In this document: in pieces, positions 30,212 to 42,753 of the stretch | How positions within the stretch are numbered: the first letter of the stretch is position 1 | Layout of the letters: the number at the start of each line of letters is the position of its first letter | From: Dictyophora rubrovolvata | Lineage: Eukaryota; Basidiomycota; Agaricomycetes; Phallales; Phallaceae | Assembly (NCBI GenBank): GCA_029959195.1 | Contig: CP114127.1 | Location: forward strand, 1,116,001-1,180,000 | Reading direction: 5' to 3' | DNA: 64,000 nucleotides | Program-made: the position numbers and the translations under genes | The notes under the pieces: generated by a model | What the model was told of the DNA's origin: nothing | What the model saw: the letters and a program-made list of their open reading frames with translations, nothing else | Databases searched by the model: none

Positions 30212-33200
30212 ATGTCTTCCTACAAGTCAAACGCTCCTCGCCGTACCACGGAATCCACAACAGAGCTTACTTCCAATCTCAAGCTGCAGGAAAAGGTGTC
30301 TAAACTACAAGAACTTTTTCCAACTTGGTCGAACGACGGTAAATTTCTTCCCACTTAACTAGACCTGTGTCTCGCTTTCCTCATTTCCTGTCCCCTTTTA
30401 GATCTCCAGTCAGTCCTTGCCGAGACCGGAGGTGATGTCGAACTAGCTGCTGCAAGAATTAGCGAAGGTAAATGATTCAATTGCTATTGCCCATCAGCTT
30501 TTTTTTTAAAAAAAGGACTCTGCTCCAGGTCATGCAGAGCAGTGGGGTTCTGTAACGCGGAAAAGGGAGAAAAAAGCTCAACATTCCAGCGTCTCACATC
30601 CCCCGCGCTCGGATCGCGAAAGGCATAATGGTGAATCTCGTGGCGTCAGTCGTGGGGTTCGGGGAGGGCGCGGTCGTGGCGGTAGTGGTAGAGGGGCTCT
30701 TCGAACTCCAACACATTCCTCTCACCATTCTCACTCTAAAGAACTTCCCGACACTACCACCCCCACATTCAACACAACTGCCCCTCTTGCCACCAATGAA
30801 CATGCCACAGACAGTGCCATCACCGCTAGCTCTGTGATCAGTGCAGAGCCAAAAACCGATGCCAGCGGTGCAGGCGCCGAGACGTCCATTTCATCCACAC
30901 TATCTCATCATGACAGTGCTAGTATGCCGGAAGTCAACGAGGGTACTGTCTCTTCGACTCCTATCATAGCTTTAACAGAATCTACCTTCGTATTAAAACC
31001 TCAACCAAAGGCTGCCACAGGTTCCAAACTCTCATGGGCTCAGATTGCCAGGTAGGTTAACATCTATCAATACTTTCGTGTTCGCTGAGTGTTCGTTTAG
31101 ACCTCAAGAGAAGTCAAAAATAACCCCGCCTCATCCTGTCGTCTCGCGACAATCGCTACCATCTACTTCTATACCTGCCGCACCACTAGCGCCAGCAACC
31201 GACACAATCCCACCTTTGTCTGAACCCTTTGAGGCAAATATCTGGGAAGAACCAACAACTGTCCAAGCATCGCCAACGTGGGAAGAAGAGTCGGTGTCGG
31301 TGTTACCAGCGCCTCTACCCCAAACACCTCAATTAATTGAGAACCGTGTTACCGCGACTACTACCACGACCACCTCCACAACAGGAGTAAGTAACGACGG
31401 ATGGATAAGCGCAGAGACCGTTGCTTCGGCATTGCCCAAGCAAGATTCTTGGGAGCTTAAACCGTCCTTGTCTGCCGCTTCTCCGCCTACCTCTACACAA
31501 GAGTCGGCATGGAGCCAGGCTCAAACTACTTCAGAACTCTCGACGAATACATCAGTCACACTCGATACATTTGTAACGTCCTCATCCATCGCCCCTTCTG
31601 CTTCGATTGCCTCTGTCCCTACTTCTACCTCTGTCTCTTCAAAACCCCCGACGCCTTCTGTCACTCATGCTCGTCCACCGGGTATTCATAAATCCAATGC
31701 TAAATTCTCAAAAGATCAGGCTGTTTTTATTTCAGCATTTGCCGGAAATGTAACCCCAAATACTGATAAACTTGGAATGCAGTTTGGAAGTCTCAGTCTC
31801 AACGGAGACGACACTTTTGATAGGTATGTACCTCGAACATCTGCTTGACAGCGGTCCATCTATAACCTGCAGTTTTAGTCCAATTAAGACGGATAATGAC
31901 TCGACCACTGCTGTGACCCCGGAAGTTCCGAAACAAATTTTATTACAGTCCCAACGAGCCCAAGTTGCTGTTCAAACACAACCTCAAGAGCCTGCTCAAT
32001 CCACTTCATCGACTTCTGTAAATGCACAAGCTCAAACTACATATCCCCAATCTACTCCTCAGCAGCATGCACCGCCTTCTGCCGTGCCTATTCAAGCCCA
32101 ACCAATACAACAGGCTGCGCAAACATCTCAGCCTCTTCCTCCCGTTGCTTCATTCGCTTCACACCCGTCTGTTGCTCCAAATCTGACACACCAACAGCAG
32201 CAACCCTTACTTGCTCCTCAGCACCAACAGCATTCCCAGCATTCTTATGGTCATCATCAGCAGAATGTTCATTTTGATGGTCCACAATTGCAAAATCCCC
32301 ATGGTGCTGGATCGCAGAATAGTTCCTATTTTCGTCATGATGCACCTTTCTACCATGCTCCCACACCTCCACAGAATGCTCCTGATCATCAAAGTGGTTA
32401 TCCTGCTGCGTTTTCACCTGTTGGTATGGGCACAAGTCTTCATGGACATTCTCAAAATCTCGGGGCGCAAAACATTACCCATTTGGGCGGATTCAGTGGA
32501 ATATCTGGGGGTGAATACGGCTATAATGATGGTCAGCGTGTAAGCGATTTCTGTTCTGCTGAAAATCAACTCGACTGATTGGTTGATTCTTAGAGCTTCT
32601 ACGATTATGTTCCAAGTAATTTCAACAGCCGTCTTGGACATGATGAACCTGGGAAAACAGGATTACCTCTTACGCAAGGCAATCAACCCACATCTGTTCT
32701 CAATTCAGGTGCCAGCCAAACACAAAATACTAATGGACATCAATCTTCCACAACGCAGCCTCCAACTGGTCAACAGAACCAACAGGGCTATCCTCCAATG
32801 CAGTTCTTTTATCCGACATTCTTCCCCAACACATATCATCCTCCTCCTTATCCTAATGCCTCATACACTCAGCCGTATGTTCCCAAGTTTCCTGTATACC
32901 CTCAAGGACCTGTAGGACCTGGCTCAGCTCCAAGTGGTAAAGGTATTGGTGGTGGTCCTTATAATCCTTCAGGTTCCCAAAGCCACCTTTACCATGGTCA
33001 AAATGGGTTTGACGATTCCTCTAATGGATATTCTCATCCCCAGAGTTCATCAAATTTGAGTACCGCTGATTTTCAAAAGCAAACTTCACATCACCACCAG
33101 CAACCCCAGCAACTGTACAGCGGACAACAAAACCAAGGACTTCAGAGTTTTCTGAACATGCAACAGACGGCTGGAGCAGGTCAAAGTGTTGGAACGGCTG

Positions 33201-33481
33201 GTCAATCGCGATCAGGAACTAGTCCTGAAACCTCTTATAAACACTATGGTGGAGGAGGCGCACCTGATAAGCCGAATGTTGGTATAACCCAATCAGCTCA
33301 ACAGAATCGCGGTGCCAGTGTTCAACAAGGACAACAACAAGGAGGATCCTTTTACCCTAGCAATCGATTTGGGAATGCAGGTGGCCCTCAGCAGCAAAGT
33401 CAACAGCAGGGATATACTCAAGGCTCTGAACAGGGTCAATTTTACTCTTACCAGCACCGTCACCAAACATACTGGCAGTAA
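30212..33481 (+). CDS. DEF1: DEF1-like protein (CUE domain, glutamine-rich)
   Basis: Def1 promotes ubiquitylation and degradation of stalled RNA polymerase II. The N-terminus carries a CUE domain (LQEKVSKLQELFPTWSNDDL, then VLAETGGDVELAAARI, about residues 25-65) that binds ubiquitin. An RGG-rich segment (RGVRGGRGRGGSGRG) follows, then a long serine/threonine/proline-rich region with tryptophan motifs and a glutamine/asparagine-rich C-terminal half with many QQ runs. Introns near 30340, 30471, 31053, 31825 and 32541 join the frames; the last restores DGQR to SFYDYVPSNFNSRLG. Length is near 990-1,000 residues, as expected for this low-complexity family. Orthology rests on domain order rather than on close identity. 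Confidence 0.8.
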
Positions 33482-33962
33482 TTGTCCATATTGAATGACT
33501 GCCCCAAGTGTTCTTCGTCTCATTTTTCTCTCGATGTCAATATATGTTTTATATTCTATATTTTTCCCTTTCCCTATTCGATGGTTTGAATCAATCATGA
33601 CTTCTTGTTTCATGTTTTCCCTTTTTTTCCTGCTCATACCTTCGCTCAATTGCAAGGCTTACGTAGCTATGTACATTACAGCGAATTTGTTTTCGCTGGA
33701 CAAAATATAATTCCTATCGTGGTACAACTGCCCTCTCGAAATTTAATGTGGGCTTAGCAGGTTTAATGTTGGTATCACAACAGTTACCATTCATCGGGAG
33801 AAGTTGGCGTGTTACGCCGAGCTTACTTAGTGGAGGAAAATATTTAGTGGAGGCAAACATAATGCATAAATGCCCAGGTCGCGACTACACGACTCGTCGT
33901 CTTCTTGCTTATCACTTTGTCGTCATTGCCCATCTTCGCACTCAACGTACGCAATACTTACG
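33482..33962. other. Intergenic region after DEF1
   Basis: DEF1 3' UTR and about 400 bp without a supported gene, before the stop of the small minus-strand gene. Confidence 0.4.
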
Positions 33963-34414
33963 TCAACTTTCGCCACTCTTTTCATCCTCATCTTTTTCTT
34001 CCTCTCTGACGCGTTCGATAACTTGCATCCTTTTTCGTATTACTAGAACGAAAGTAAATAATGGACAATTCTTGATCTTCGAAAGAACTCACGCCTAGGA
34101 ATTGAAAGGGCATCAAAGAGCGTGCTTTGAAATTCCTTATCCATTTCCTCAAGAGTTTGCTTGGATTTCGAAATCACTTGAACCAACTTGAGTGCTGAAG
34201 AATTATTAAAAACTTGTTTCAAATCAAGTACACTATGGCTGGCCTACCAATACACTCCTCATGACCATAGATCTCACAAAGACGGTTTTGGATTTGATTC
34301 AGTGCCCTGACAAGACATTAGTACTAAAAACTAGACAACAAGGGCTACTCACTCAAAATCCAACTCAGGATCAGCCATTGAACCTACAATTTCCAAAACA
34401 TTAACCCATTGCAT
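33963..34414 (-). CDS. Small coiled-coil protein, possibly truncated at its N-terminus by the repeat island
   Basis: Four exons join in phase: 34414-34353, 34306-34254, 34194-34093 and 34042-33963, with introns of 46, 59 and 50 nt. They give 98 residues: MQWVNVLEIVGS, MADPELDFEALNQIQNRLCE, SLKLVQVISKSKQTLEEMDK and a charged end ERVREEEKDEDEKSGES. The heptad-like pattern suggests a coiled coil. The frame stays open upstream of the first ATG with plausible residues (KGKVTP), but the repeat island begins within a few tens of bases, so the true N-terminus may be lost or lie beyond. I do not recognise the family. Confidence 0.5.
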
Positions 34415-34439
34415 TGGTGTCACTTTTCCCTTTTGACAT

Positions 34440-35044
34440 GTGGAGTCTATGATGTGCAAGGTTCGAAAGAAGTGTATTCAGAAATGTATTCATGGAGAGT
34501 AGAAGTGGATATATGTATGTTTAGACTTGGAAATGTTGTAGCTTCATCATTTATGGACATGTGTATGTTTAGCAGTGTCATTAGTTTCAGATATCCCTTC
34601 TACATCATTTTGGATTGTGTTGGTACATACTTGCATCTTGGATCTGGCTTGAACAATTGGAGTCACAAGACCTGTGATGTATCCACCATAACTTACACAT
34701 CAGTGACTTGTGTAATGGTATTTATGTCAACATCTGACACTTGCATAAGTAAGGTCCAGTAATTTAAATACTGTAGATTAATCAAGAGTACTTCAAGAAG
34801 AATATAAATGACAATCTCCTATCAGCTTGAACCTTGAAGTCAAACTTCATTTAAGTGTCTTTGGTTAATGCAAGTTTTACAGTTGCAAGTGTGTGCATGG
34901 AAGTACATGTGGCTATGAACAATTACTTGAGTGAGTATAGGCTTAAGAGAGAGAGTAGGTCTTGCTGGTGAAGGTTGAAAGTCCTTGGGGGTCCCTTTAG
35001 ACTAGAGAGAATAGTATTGTTGATAATGGTTATGATAATGTTAT
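34440..35044. other. Start of the repeat island, no gene recognised
   Basis: AT-rich, CpG-poor sequence with only non-protein-like frames. Probably old repeat debris. Confidence 0.4.
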
Positions 35045-35162
35045 TGTCATGTTATGCTAGCGACACTTTCTGTCCCCTCATTTTCCCGTTCTCCTGTATT
35101 CCTGTTCTCCCGTATTCATGCTCTTTCTGTGTTTATTCCGCCCTTTCTCACTTTCTCATATT
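35045..35162 (-). repeat. Partial family B LTR, interrupted by a family A LTR
   Basis: It starts TGTCATGTTATGCTAGC, the reverse of the family B end, and continues with the T/C-rich family B body. It stops where the family A element begins; the rest of this B copy is not found on the other side. Confidence 0.6.
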
Positions 35163-35570
35163 TGTCAGGGCTACTCACTCAGACTAGAGGGAGGGGATCC
35201 TAAGCAAAATATATTCTAGGAATAATACTAACTCACCTAGAGGGAGGGGATCCTAAAAGAACAAACTTAGGGATCCCTCCTCTAGGGCTACTAACTATAT
35301 ACTATGAAAAAACAGCGAAGGCCATACGCGGCCTTCGGTTCATGGACTGGGTGTGGATACGCACCGGTCCCGGACTTTTAGCTGGGGCCTAGGCCATGGC
35401 TCTGATGGGAACGGGTGCTCAGCACCCGTTGGAGGGAAAGAAGGGAATACGGAAGGAAGGGGGAATGCAGGAAATGGGATAAAATACGAGAAATAAGGAA
35501 ATGAATAAGATAAACCAGAACCGAAGATAAACGAAGGAAAATAAGGGGATGATGCTAGCGTACCCTGACA
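35163..35570 (+). repeat. Family A solo LTR, copy 1
   Basis: 408 bp, TGTCAGGG ... CCCTGACA. It carries two copies of the TAGAGGGAGGGGATCCTA unit and the hairpin arms at 35236-35255 and 35267-35286. The flanks do not form a clear target duplication. Confidence 0.75.
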
Positions 35571-36480
35571 ATAAAGGGAAACATGAATGAGTTAGTAATG
35601 TCTCAGAAATGACTCACTGTTCCTACTGAGTCATGGGCATGGGAAGAAAAAGGAGAAACCAAGGAGAAATCAAGGAGAAATGGTTAGAATGTCACAACAT
35701 ATGACAGGGAAAGGAGGAGATTGGAAAAGAATAGGAAAAATAAGTGATTTTGAGGTTTTATGATATTTTTGAGTGGAAGGGATGATGAAAGCAACCAGTT
35801 ACATGACAGATTGGGGCTTTGTGTTAAGTACCGATTCTCGGGTATCGATGACGAATGTATATGTATTAGAATCTGTATCTAATAGTAATACAAACTTCAC
35901 CAGGTTGGTGTAGAGTGCGGTCTCAACCTGAGTGGGTTGTACCACGACAGTCCTCTGAGTGTTAGCTCTACTTGTCTTGATGACGTTCGGGACCTTCGAG
36001 TCTGCAGAGGATATTGTTGAGCCGAAGCTCTAGGAAATCTAGAATGATCTGTAGGAATAGATCATCGACAAGGAAGCAGAAAAAGAGTAGGTTAAAGAAG
36101 TAGCAGATCCAATGCTGAAACAGTGTTGTTGCTACAGACGGTTTAGATTTGGAGTGTTTGGAAATGACTGAAGTGGTAATGAGTAAGAAAGACTATATTG
36201 AGATATCAAACTAGGTTCAATATTAAGTCTAAAGAGAAATCTAGCTACAATATATAAAAGGCTTTATATACAAGTATACTAGAGGTTTGAATCTCAGTTC
36301 AAAATAGATAATGAACTTGAGAATGTATACATGTCATAGTAATTCATGAGTATCATAAGTATATGCAGGGTTGGTTTGCCATGTGGCAAACATGAGGCAA
36401 CAAGAATAAAGGAAAAACACATACAAGGACCTATGACCATCATAGATGATCTCATGCATGGTTTGGAACTAGAATGTAGA
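35571..36480. other. Repeat-island sequence without a recognised gene
   Basis: A/G-rich stretches and no coding frame I can assign. It may be internal remains of a retroelement. Confidence 0.35.
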
Positions 36481-37275
36481 CCGAAGGTCTATCTGTGGCT
36501 AACTGTAAGTCCTAGGAAGACAACGGCGTCTAGGACTTCGTAAAACAGCAATGAAGTCTGGCAAGACTTCCAGTTGTAGTGTCTGTGATGTGATTGTGAT
36601 AAGATAATGCTTAAATACGATAAGATAAGGAAATAAGATAGGGAATCTGTATTGCTAGTGATGTTATGAATTTGGATCATGACACTTTGTCTTTCTCCTT
36701 TTGAGAGGTAAAATTTAGAAGTTTTTTCCATAATTCATTTGGTATGCTGTCTAGGCCTGCGGATGAGGTGTTTGGAGTTCTTTTTATTACGGCAATTATT
36801 TCTTGTGAGCTGATGTTTTCTTCCAGGTGTTGTTGGCTCTCTGGAGATAGATGGGCTAAAAGGTATTGTGTGATTTCTCATATTTCTGTGGTTCTCTTTA
36901 TTTGGCTCTGATTTTGGTCAATATCAGCCTCCTGGAGCTGCTCACAGTGTTGGCAGGTGACATCCACCATGCACTTGGAGAATTTGGCAATTTTGGGGTT
37001 TTGGCCTATGAGGTTGCGGAGGCCAGTTATTTTATTTTGCATTTTTTTATTTTACTGAAGCCAGTATTTACCTATTGTTTCTTTTTCTAATTTAGCTTTG
37101 GTTGCTATATTGGCTCTTTTCCTCAGATATTTTGTTCTGATGAGTTTGAAGATTTCTGCTTCAAGAACAATAATTCTTATTCATTTTTCTTCTTCATCTT
37201 GTCCTTCTAAGTTTTTAATTCCCTCTAGGGATTTTTATAGGTCTTGTATTCTCATATCAAGGATGTGGCCATATT

Positions 37276-37623
37276 TGTTAGGGCAACTCAGGGCACACAC
37301 CTAGAGGAGGGAAAACCTAAGATCTATTCATGGGAAATGACTAGTTACTCACTTAGAGAAGGGAAAACCTAAGAGAAAAAGCTTAGGGATCCTCCTCTAG
37401 GGAAAACAACTACATATATACAAGTACAGGCACTTGGTTGATTCCCATAGGATCCGCAGTGATAATGAATGAAAATGAGAGAACGAGTCGAAAATGAGAA
37501 ATAGTCAGAAATGAAGAGAATGAGAAAATGAGAAAAAATGGAATAAACGCAAAAAGAACATGAATACGGGAAAACAGAAAGAGTAAGCGAGATATTGCTA
37601 ATTGCCGCTAGCATACTGTGACA
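37276..37623 (+). repeat. Family B solo LTR inside the LINE
   Basis: 348 bp, TGTTAGGG ... TGTGACA, flanked by a perfect 5-bp duplication ATATT at 37271-37275 and 37624-37628. LINE sequence continues on both sides, so the LTR is the younger insertion. Confidence 0.85.
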
Positions 37624-39210
37624 ATATTTCCTGGCATATTTCCTGGCTATATGGGTGATTAGGTGTTTTAGTCTTTTGTATACTGGTTGAGGGTTGGAGC
37701 TGTATGTTATTTCTTTTGCCAAGGGGCTGGCTTTGTCACATAGTTCTCTTAGGAATTTGTTATTTTTAGTGACGAATGCTGGAATGTACTATCTCCCTTT
37801 TCCAGTCTTTGGCTCATGTGAGAGTTGGATTTTAGTAGATACTAGTTTATGATCTGTTTGGATTGCCAGAATGTTAATGTCTCAGCTGTTTGTAAATCTA
37901 AGGTATTTTTAGGCAATATATATACAGTCTATTTGTGAGTGTCTGTAGGTACCAGTGTGGAAGTAGAGGTTGTTAGATGAGTTTCTCTCCAGCCATCTAT
38001 AGAATCAGTGAAATTTTTGAACATTTAGAAAGCTTCTGTGTTTTACTTAGGGTCAGAGTGAGTAGGGAGATGGTCAGCACCTTCTTCTACTATATTAAAA
38101 TCACCTAGTGTTATGTCTGGTCATTTGAGCTGTCTTTGCTGGATTTCCTGTCCCAGCGTGGACCATAGTTCAGCATGGTTTGTTTTGATATTAGGTGCAT
38201 ATACATTAAGGATTGTTAAATTTTTGGAGTTTGTCCAGGGGACTGAAATGTGGAGTGCTCTGCCTGGGACAATAATTTGATAGGTGATTTCTTTCCATCT
38301 GATCCATTGTTTTCAGATTAGGAAGGTTACTCCAGCTTTAGAGGATGGTTTTCAGGGATGAGGGGAGTTGATTATTAATAATTGTTTTTCGAACAGGGTT
38401 CCTAGGGTTATTTGGTAAGCTGCAGTTAAGTGAGCTTCCTGTGTAGCAAGGATATCTATGTTGTTATCCCTCATTATCTGGTTTAGTTCATTCCATTTGG
38501 CTTGGTTTGGCCCTCCACCCTTAATATTGAGTGATGCTATTTTAAGGGATTTATTACCTATTTTGGGGTGTAGGGGATTGAGTTGGTATGAGCATGACAG
38601 TGTCTTTGTCTTCTTCTGAGAAGTATTCTGAGGGCTTAGATTCAGTGTCATTATCTAATACTTGGGATGTATCACTTTTGTTGTTGGAGTTGTTGGGGGC
38701 TCCTTCTAATTCGGAGTCTTCTGTAGTATAGCCATCCCTGTCTCTATCTTCCCTACTAGGTTCATTGGGGGGATCCTCGATGGTGGAGGGATTTCCCCCT
38801 CTACTGATAGGTACCAGTAAGACCAACCTGTTTGTATATCTGGGATAATTATTTGGTGTATATTATATTGTTGAGGGGGTCTGCTTACTATCACCCTAAC
38901 TGTGTCCTTGAGCCAGTTTGCAGCAGTTGACTCCCCAGCCCTTCTACCACTGGGGAGGTAATATAACTGTATACCTGTGTTAATACATCCGTATGTGTTT
39001 CTTTCAGTATTTAGTTCTGTATTATTCATCATGGTTGTGATGGTCTGAGAGGACTGCTCCTGCCATTCCCAGATTGACCACTGCCGGGAACCATGTTTGA
39101 GAGTGGTGGTTTAGGGTCAGTTAATTTAATTTTAATAGCATTTATTTGGGAGAAAATTCTAAGCAGGTTTAGTTCTAAATTCTATATAGGTTCATAGATT
39201 TTTATCTAGG

Positions 39211-40011
39211 TTAGTAGCTGCCTCTTTTTCCCCGAGGTCCTCTGCCTATCCCACATCTGGTGTTATTTTGAGGTGATGACATGGAAGCCCCACTCTCATT
39301 GGCTTCTTTGTCATATGGATGAGCCATTAGCCATCCAACAATATTCAGGTACAGGCAGTTTGTCTTATGGTGTCCAAGTGACTTGCAAATGATACAGAGT
39401 AGGGAGTTGGGTTTCTGTACAGTTCTGCTAACTGTTGCGCTATCATATGTTGTTCTTTGGATGATGTCGTGCCATTCCTTGAATTCGAGTTTGAATAAAG
39501 GTGGCAGTTCAGTATGTACTTGATAGATTGGTGTCTTCATCAGGAGTGCCAGGGAGTTGTTAGGTGGGGAGTCTGTTCCATCAGTGCATACTACAAGGTC
39601 AAGGTTGCCCTTTACTACTCGGTTTACAAAGAGCATGAATTCAGGGTTGACTTGGAGGCAGGACACCACACAGTGCTTAACTTCCTCATATGCCTCTTCC
39701 GAGAGTTCAAGAGGGACATCTTTGAGGGTGAAGAGGAAGGAGGGGTTGGGGAGGTGAAAGGGGATGGCGAAGAAGGTGAAGGCTTGGCTGGTAAAGGAGG
39801 CTGCTTCAACTTTGGTAAGATTATATACTAGGTATGGAAAAATACAACAGTTTCTTCCTGAAATAAACACAGGTGTTGGGATAAGCATTTTGGGGTTTTG
39901 GCTTGTATAAAGTGCTTTGTGGATGTATATTTCAAAGCACGTTTGCCTGTTGAGGGTGCTGTTTGTGACTTTGTCATAAGCTGTGAAGACAAGGACTTTG
40001 TGGTCTTCCAT
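39211..40011 (-). CDS. LINE ORF1 (gag-like protein with CCHC zinc knuckle)
   Basis: A 266-residue open frame, extendable in frame upstream to about 40.1 kb (KGLCQEDVFAAIQPNKLKHW). The central part includes YEEVKHCVVSCLQVNPEF, the knuckle lies at about residues 204-217, and GWLMAHPYDKEANESG follows. Nucleic-acid binding is inferred from the knuckle. It is part of the LINE, not a host gene. Confidence 0.7.
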   Translation of the reverse strand: MEDHKVLVFTAYDKVTNSTLNRQTCFEIYIHKALYTSQNPKMLIPTPVFISGRNCCIFPYLVYNLTKVEAASFTSQAFTFFAIPFHLPNPSFLFTLKDVPLELSEEAYEEVKHCVVSCLQVNPEFMLFVNRVVKGNLDLVVCTDGTDSPPNNSLALLMKTPIYQVHTELPPLFKLEFKEWHDIIQRTTYDSATVSRTVQKPNSLLCIICKSLGHHKTNCLYLNIVGWLMAHPYDKEANESGASMSSPQNNTRCGIGRGPRGKRGSY

Positions 40012-40543
40012 GTCAATCCAGTGTTTAAGTTTGTTGGGTTGGATTGCAGCAAAAACATCTTCTTGGCAGAGGCCCTTGAGTCATGCAAAGCCTTCTAGGA
40101 GGATAGCTAAGGGGATCTCATCTGGTTCCTCGCTATGAGGGTTATTGTTAGGTTGTCCTGAGGGGGTGGGTGCTTGGTCCCTAGATGGCTGGGGAGGGGT
40201 AGCACCGTCAGTTTGGCCAGGTTGTTTAGTTTGGGAAAGTGCAGATGTGTCCCCCATTATAATATCTGGTGGGTTGAGGGTGAATCAAGTTTCTGTTGGG
40301 TGGTCGGGTTCAGGGTTCATGGCTAGCCATTGGTAGGGGTGGTATAAAATGAGGGTACAAGAGCCTTTTTCGGGAGTTGATTTTGGGTTGAGTTTTAGGT
40401 GGCTACACTGTTCTTTGTACTCCAGTGGTGACTATTCGAGGTAAGACCTCTTAGCTTTAGAGGGAGGAGAAGTAGTGACTTAGAGGCGTACTTCTTCTGT
40501 GGTAGGGGAAGCTTGCATGTTCACAGGTTGTATAGGCCACGTC

Positions 40544-40947
40544 TGTCAGGGTATGCTAGTGTCGTCTCCTTCTTTTCTTCCGTTTATCTTCAGTTCTTGT
40601 CTATTTTATTCATTTCCACATTTCTCATATTTTATCCCACCTCTTGTTTTTTTCCTCTTTCCTTCCGTATTCCCATTCTTCTCTTCAATGGGTGCTGAGC
40701 GCCCATTCCCATCAGTACCATGGCCTAGGCTAAAAGTCCGGGACCGGCGTGTATCCATGCCCAGTCCATGAACCGAGGGTTGCATATGACCTTTGCCATT
40801 TTTCATAGTATATAGTTAGTAGCTCTAGAGGAGGGATCCCTAAGTTTGTTCTCTTAGGATCCCCTCCCTCTAGGTGAGTTAGTATTTTTCCCAAAATATA
40901 ATTCTCTTAGGATCCCCTCCCTCTAGTCTGAGTGAGTAGCCTTGACA
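40544..40947 (-). repeat. Family A solo LTR, copy 2
   Basis: 404 bp in reverse orientation, flanked by a perfect 5-bp duplication ACGTC (40539-40543 and 40948-40952). Confidence 0.88.
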
Positions 40948-41562
40948 ACGTCATCTAAGTGTGACTTTAGACATGTGACTTGTTGATTGTTTGGGTTTCG
41001 TGTAGCTTTGCTTACTATAGTTCTGAAGCTCTGGTCTTCTTAGTTATTAGAAGTGCTTAATCATTGGTATGGGAGGTAGCTAAACTTGAGACTTTGGGTT
41101 TTTTAGAGCTTGCTATAGGTAGACTATGCAGAGACTGTCTGATTTTTGTCTCACCCTCTTGAAAATGTACATGCTCAATTACTGTAGTGACTGTTATGGT
41201 CATGGTAAAAGGACAAGGGACCTCCCTGTTTTTCCCTTTTTATCATTATATTTCTCTTATTTACTGTAATAGATTCATTACATATATGCATGAAGACTAG
41301 TCATATTCATAATTTTTATTATTCTAAGTTATAAGCACTACTGCGCAGTTATGTAATATGTAGCACTTTATGCATTGTAGCTACATGTAGTCACTTACTT
41401 AATATCCAACTGTATATAAGGTGGTTGATGAGAAGCACCAACAGCACTTCTCATCTCAACTACCAATAGTTATCCTTGATCAAATACAGTCACTTGAACT
41501 GTTTAATAGAGGACCGGTGGTCCACTGAGATTAGATAAAAAGTAATGGAAAACATTACATTA

Positions 41563-41749
41563 TCACCATGGATCCCATGGAGATCTTTCTATTGATTACA
41601 AGTGCTTGTCCTGTATAGTCTCTATCCCTAGAGGGAAAATCCTAAGCTTGTTCTCTTCGATTTTCCTCCTAGGTGCATAGTTAGTAGTTCTGATCAATAG
41701 ATCCTTAGGTTTTCCTCCCTCTAGATATGTACCCTGAGTTGCCCTAACA
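41563..41749 (-). repeat. Partial family C LTR
   Basis: The last ~190 bp of a reverse family C copy, ending GAGTTGCCCTAACA. The other end runs into a different repeat with a TATATAAGG promoter-like box at about 41414, so the boundary is uncertain. Confidence 0.55.
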
Positions 41750-41756
41750 GCTATGG

Positions 41757-42363
41757 TTTAGGTCTGTGCAAATTCCATTTGTTCTGCAACGTCTTTAATA
41801 TACATACAGGAGTCTGACTGCCTTCCAGCTTCCTTTAAGGTACTACACTCATTCACGCTATGGGTAGCAGTACTCTCAGAAACAGCACCAGTCCACCTGA
41901 CTATACAATAATTTGAGCCAGTCTCAGTAGTCACAGTGTCACGGTACACTAGCAACACTTAGCAGTATACCATTCTCTTTTTCCATTTTTCTGTATTCAT
42001 GTTCTTTTCATGTTCATTTCTATTTTGCTTATTTTCTCATTCACTTCATTTCCATTCAATTCTCATTTTTGACTTGTTCTCTTATTCTCACTTATTATCA
42101 CTGCGGATCCCATAGGGATCAACCAAGCATCTGTACTTGCATATATATAGTTATTTTCCCTAGAGGAGGATCCCCAAGCTTTTTCTCTTAGATTTTCCCT
42201 CCTCTAGGTGAGTAGTTAGTCACTCCTTATGAATAGATCTTAGGTGTTCCCTCCTCTAGGTGTATGCCCTGAGTTGCCTTAATAATTTCTATCTGACATA
42301 CATTGACACTGGTTCCCTCTTTCTCTGTATACTCCTGAGTGGCGCATATCAGAATGACATCCC
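41757..42363 (-). pseudogene. Fragments of the recurrent 'YAPLRS' ORF, split by a family B LTR
   Basis: On the minus strand, 42363-42290 encodes YAPLRSIQRKREPVS and 41936-41757 encodes TGSNYCIVRWTGAVSES and CSTLKEAGRQSDSCMYI. A family B element lies between them. The first piece matches the end of the open frame at 62726-63300 almost exactly. Function unknown; likely transposon-encoded. Confidence 0.5.
41937..42284 (-). repeat. Family B LTR copy
   Basis: Reverse orientation, starting TGTCACGGTACACTAGC and ending GAGTTGCCTTAATA. Ends are mutated and no target duplication is left. Confidence 0.7.
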
Positions 42364-42689
42364 TGTTAGGGCAACTTAGGGCACATAGAGGAGGGAAAAC
42401 CTAAGATTTATTCATGGGAAACGACTAGCTACTCACCTAGAGGAGGGAAAACCTAAGAGAAAAAGCTTAGGGATCCTCCTCTAGGGAAAACAACTATATA
42501 TCTACAAGTACAGGTGCTCAGTTGATCCCCATGGGATCTGCAGTGATAACAAATGAAAATAAGCAAGAGAACAAGTTGAAAACGAGAAATAGTCAGAAAT
42601 ACGAGAAAGTGAGAAAGGATGGAATAAACCCAGAGAGTGTGAATACGGGAAAACAGGAAAACAGAAAGTGTCACTAGCATGCCATGACA
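42364..42689 (+). repeat. Family B LTR copy
   Basis: 326 bp, TGTTAGGGCAACT ... GCCATGACA. The flanks do not match, which suggests recombination or loss next to it. Confidence 0.75.
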
Positions 42690-42753
42690 GCTTTGGCGGT
42701 AGTTATAAATCATTGTAGGGGAGTTTAGTGTAAATGTATCCCTCCCAAATGGG

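Larger units (their letters stand above)
36680..40110 (-). mobile_element. Degenerate Tad1-like LINE (non-LTR retrotransposon)
   Basis: Read on the minus strand. ORF1 (gag-like) is open from about 40011 to 39211 and ends with a CX2CX4HX4C zinc knuckle (CIICKSLGHHKTNC) and a basic RGPRGKRG tail; this arrangement is known from Agaricomycete LINEs. ORF2 starts near 38.65 kb with an AP-endonuclease-type N-terminus (LKIASLNIKGGG, ILATQEAHLT) and continues through GDFNIVEEGADHLP. Near 36.75-36.85 kb a reverse-transcriptase-like motif (TPNTSSAGLDSIPNELWK) is visible. ORF2 has many stops and frameshifts, so the copy is dead. A family B LTR is inserted in it. Confidence 0.8.

Noticed and set aside
30594-30837. 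Open frames on both strands in the RGG region of DEF1
   Set aside because: They are shadows of the glycine/arginine-rich coding sequence of DEF1.
32088-32641. Several 60-115 residue frames opposite the Q-rich half of DEF1
   Set aside because: Low-complexity coding sequence keeps other frames open; none is independent.
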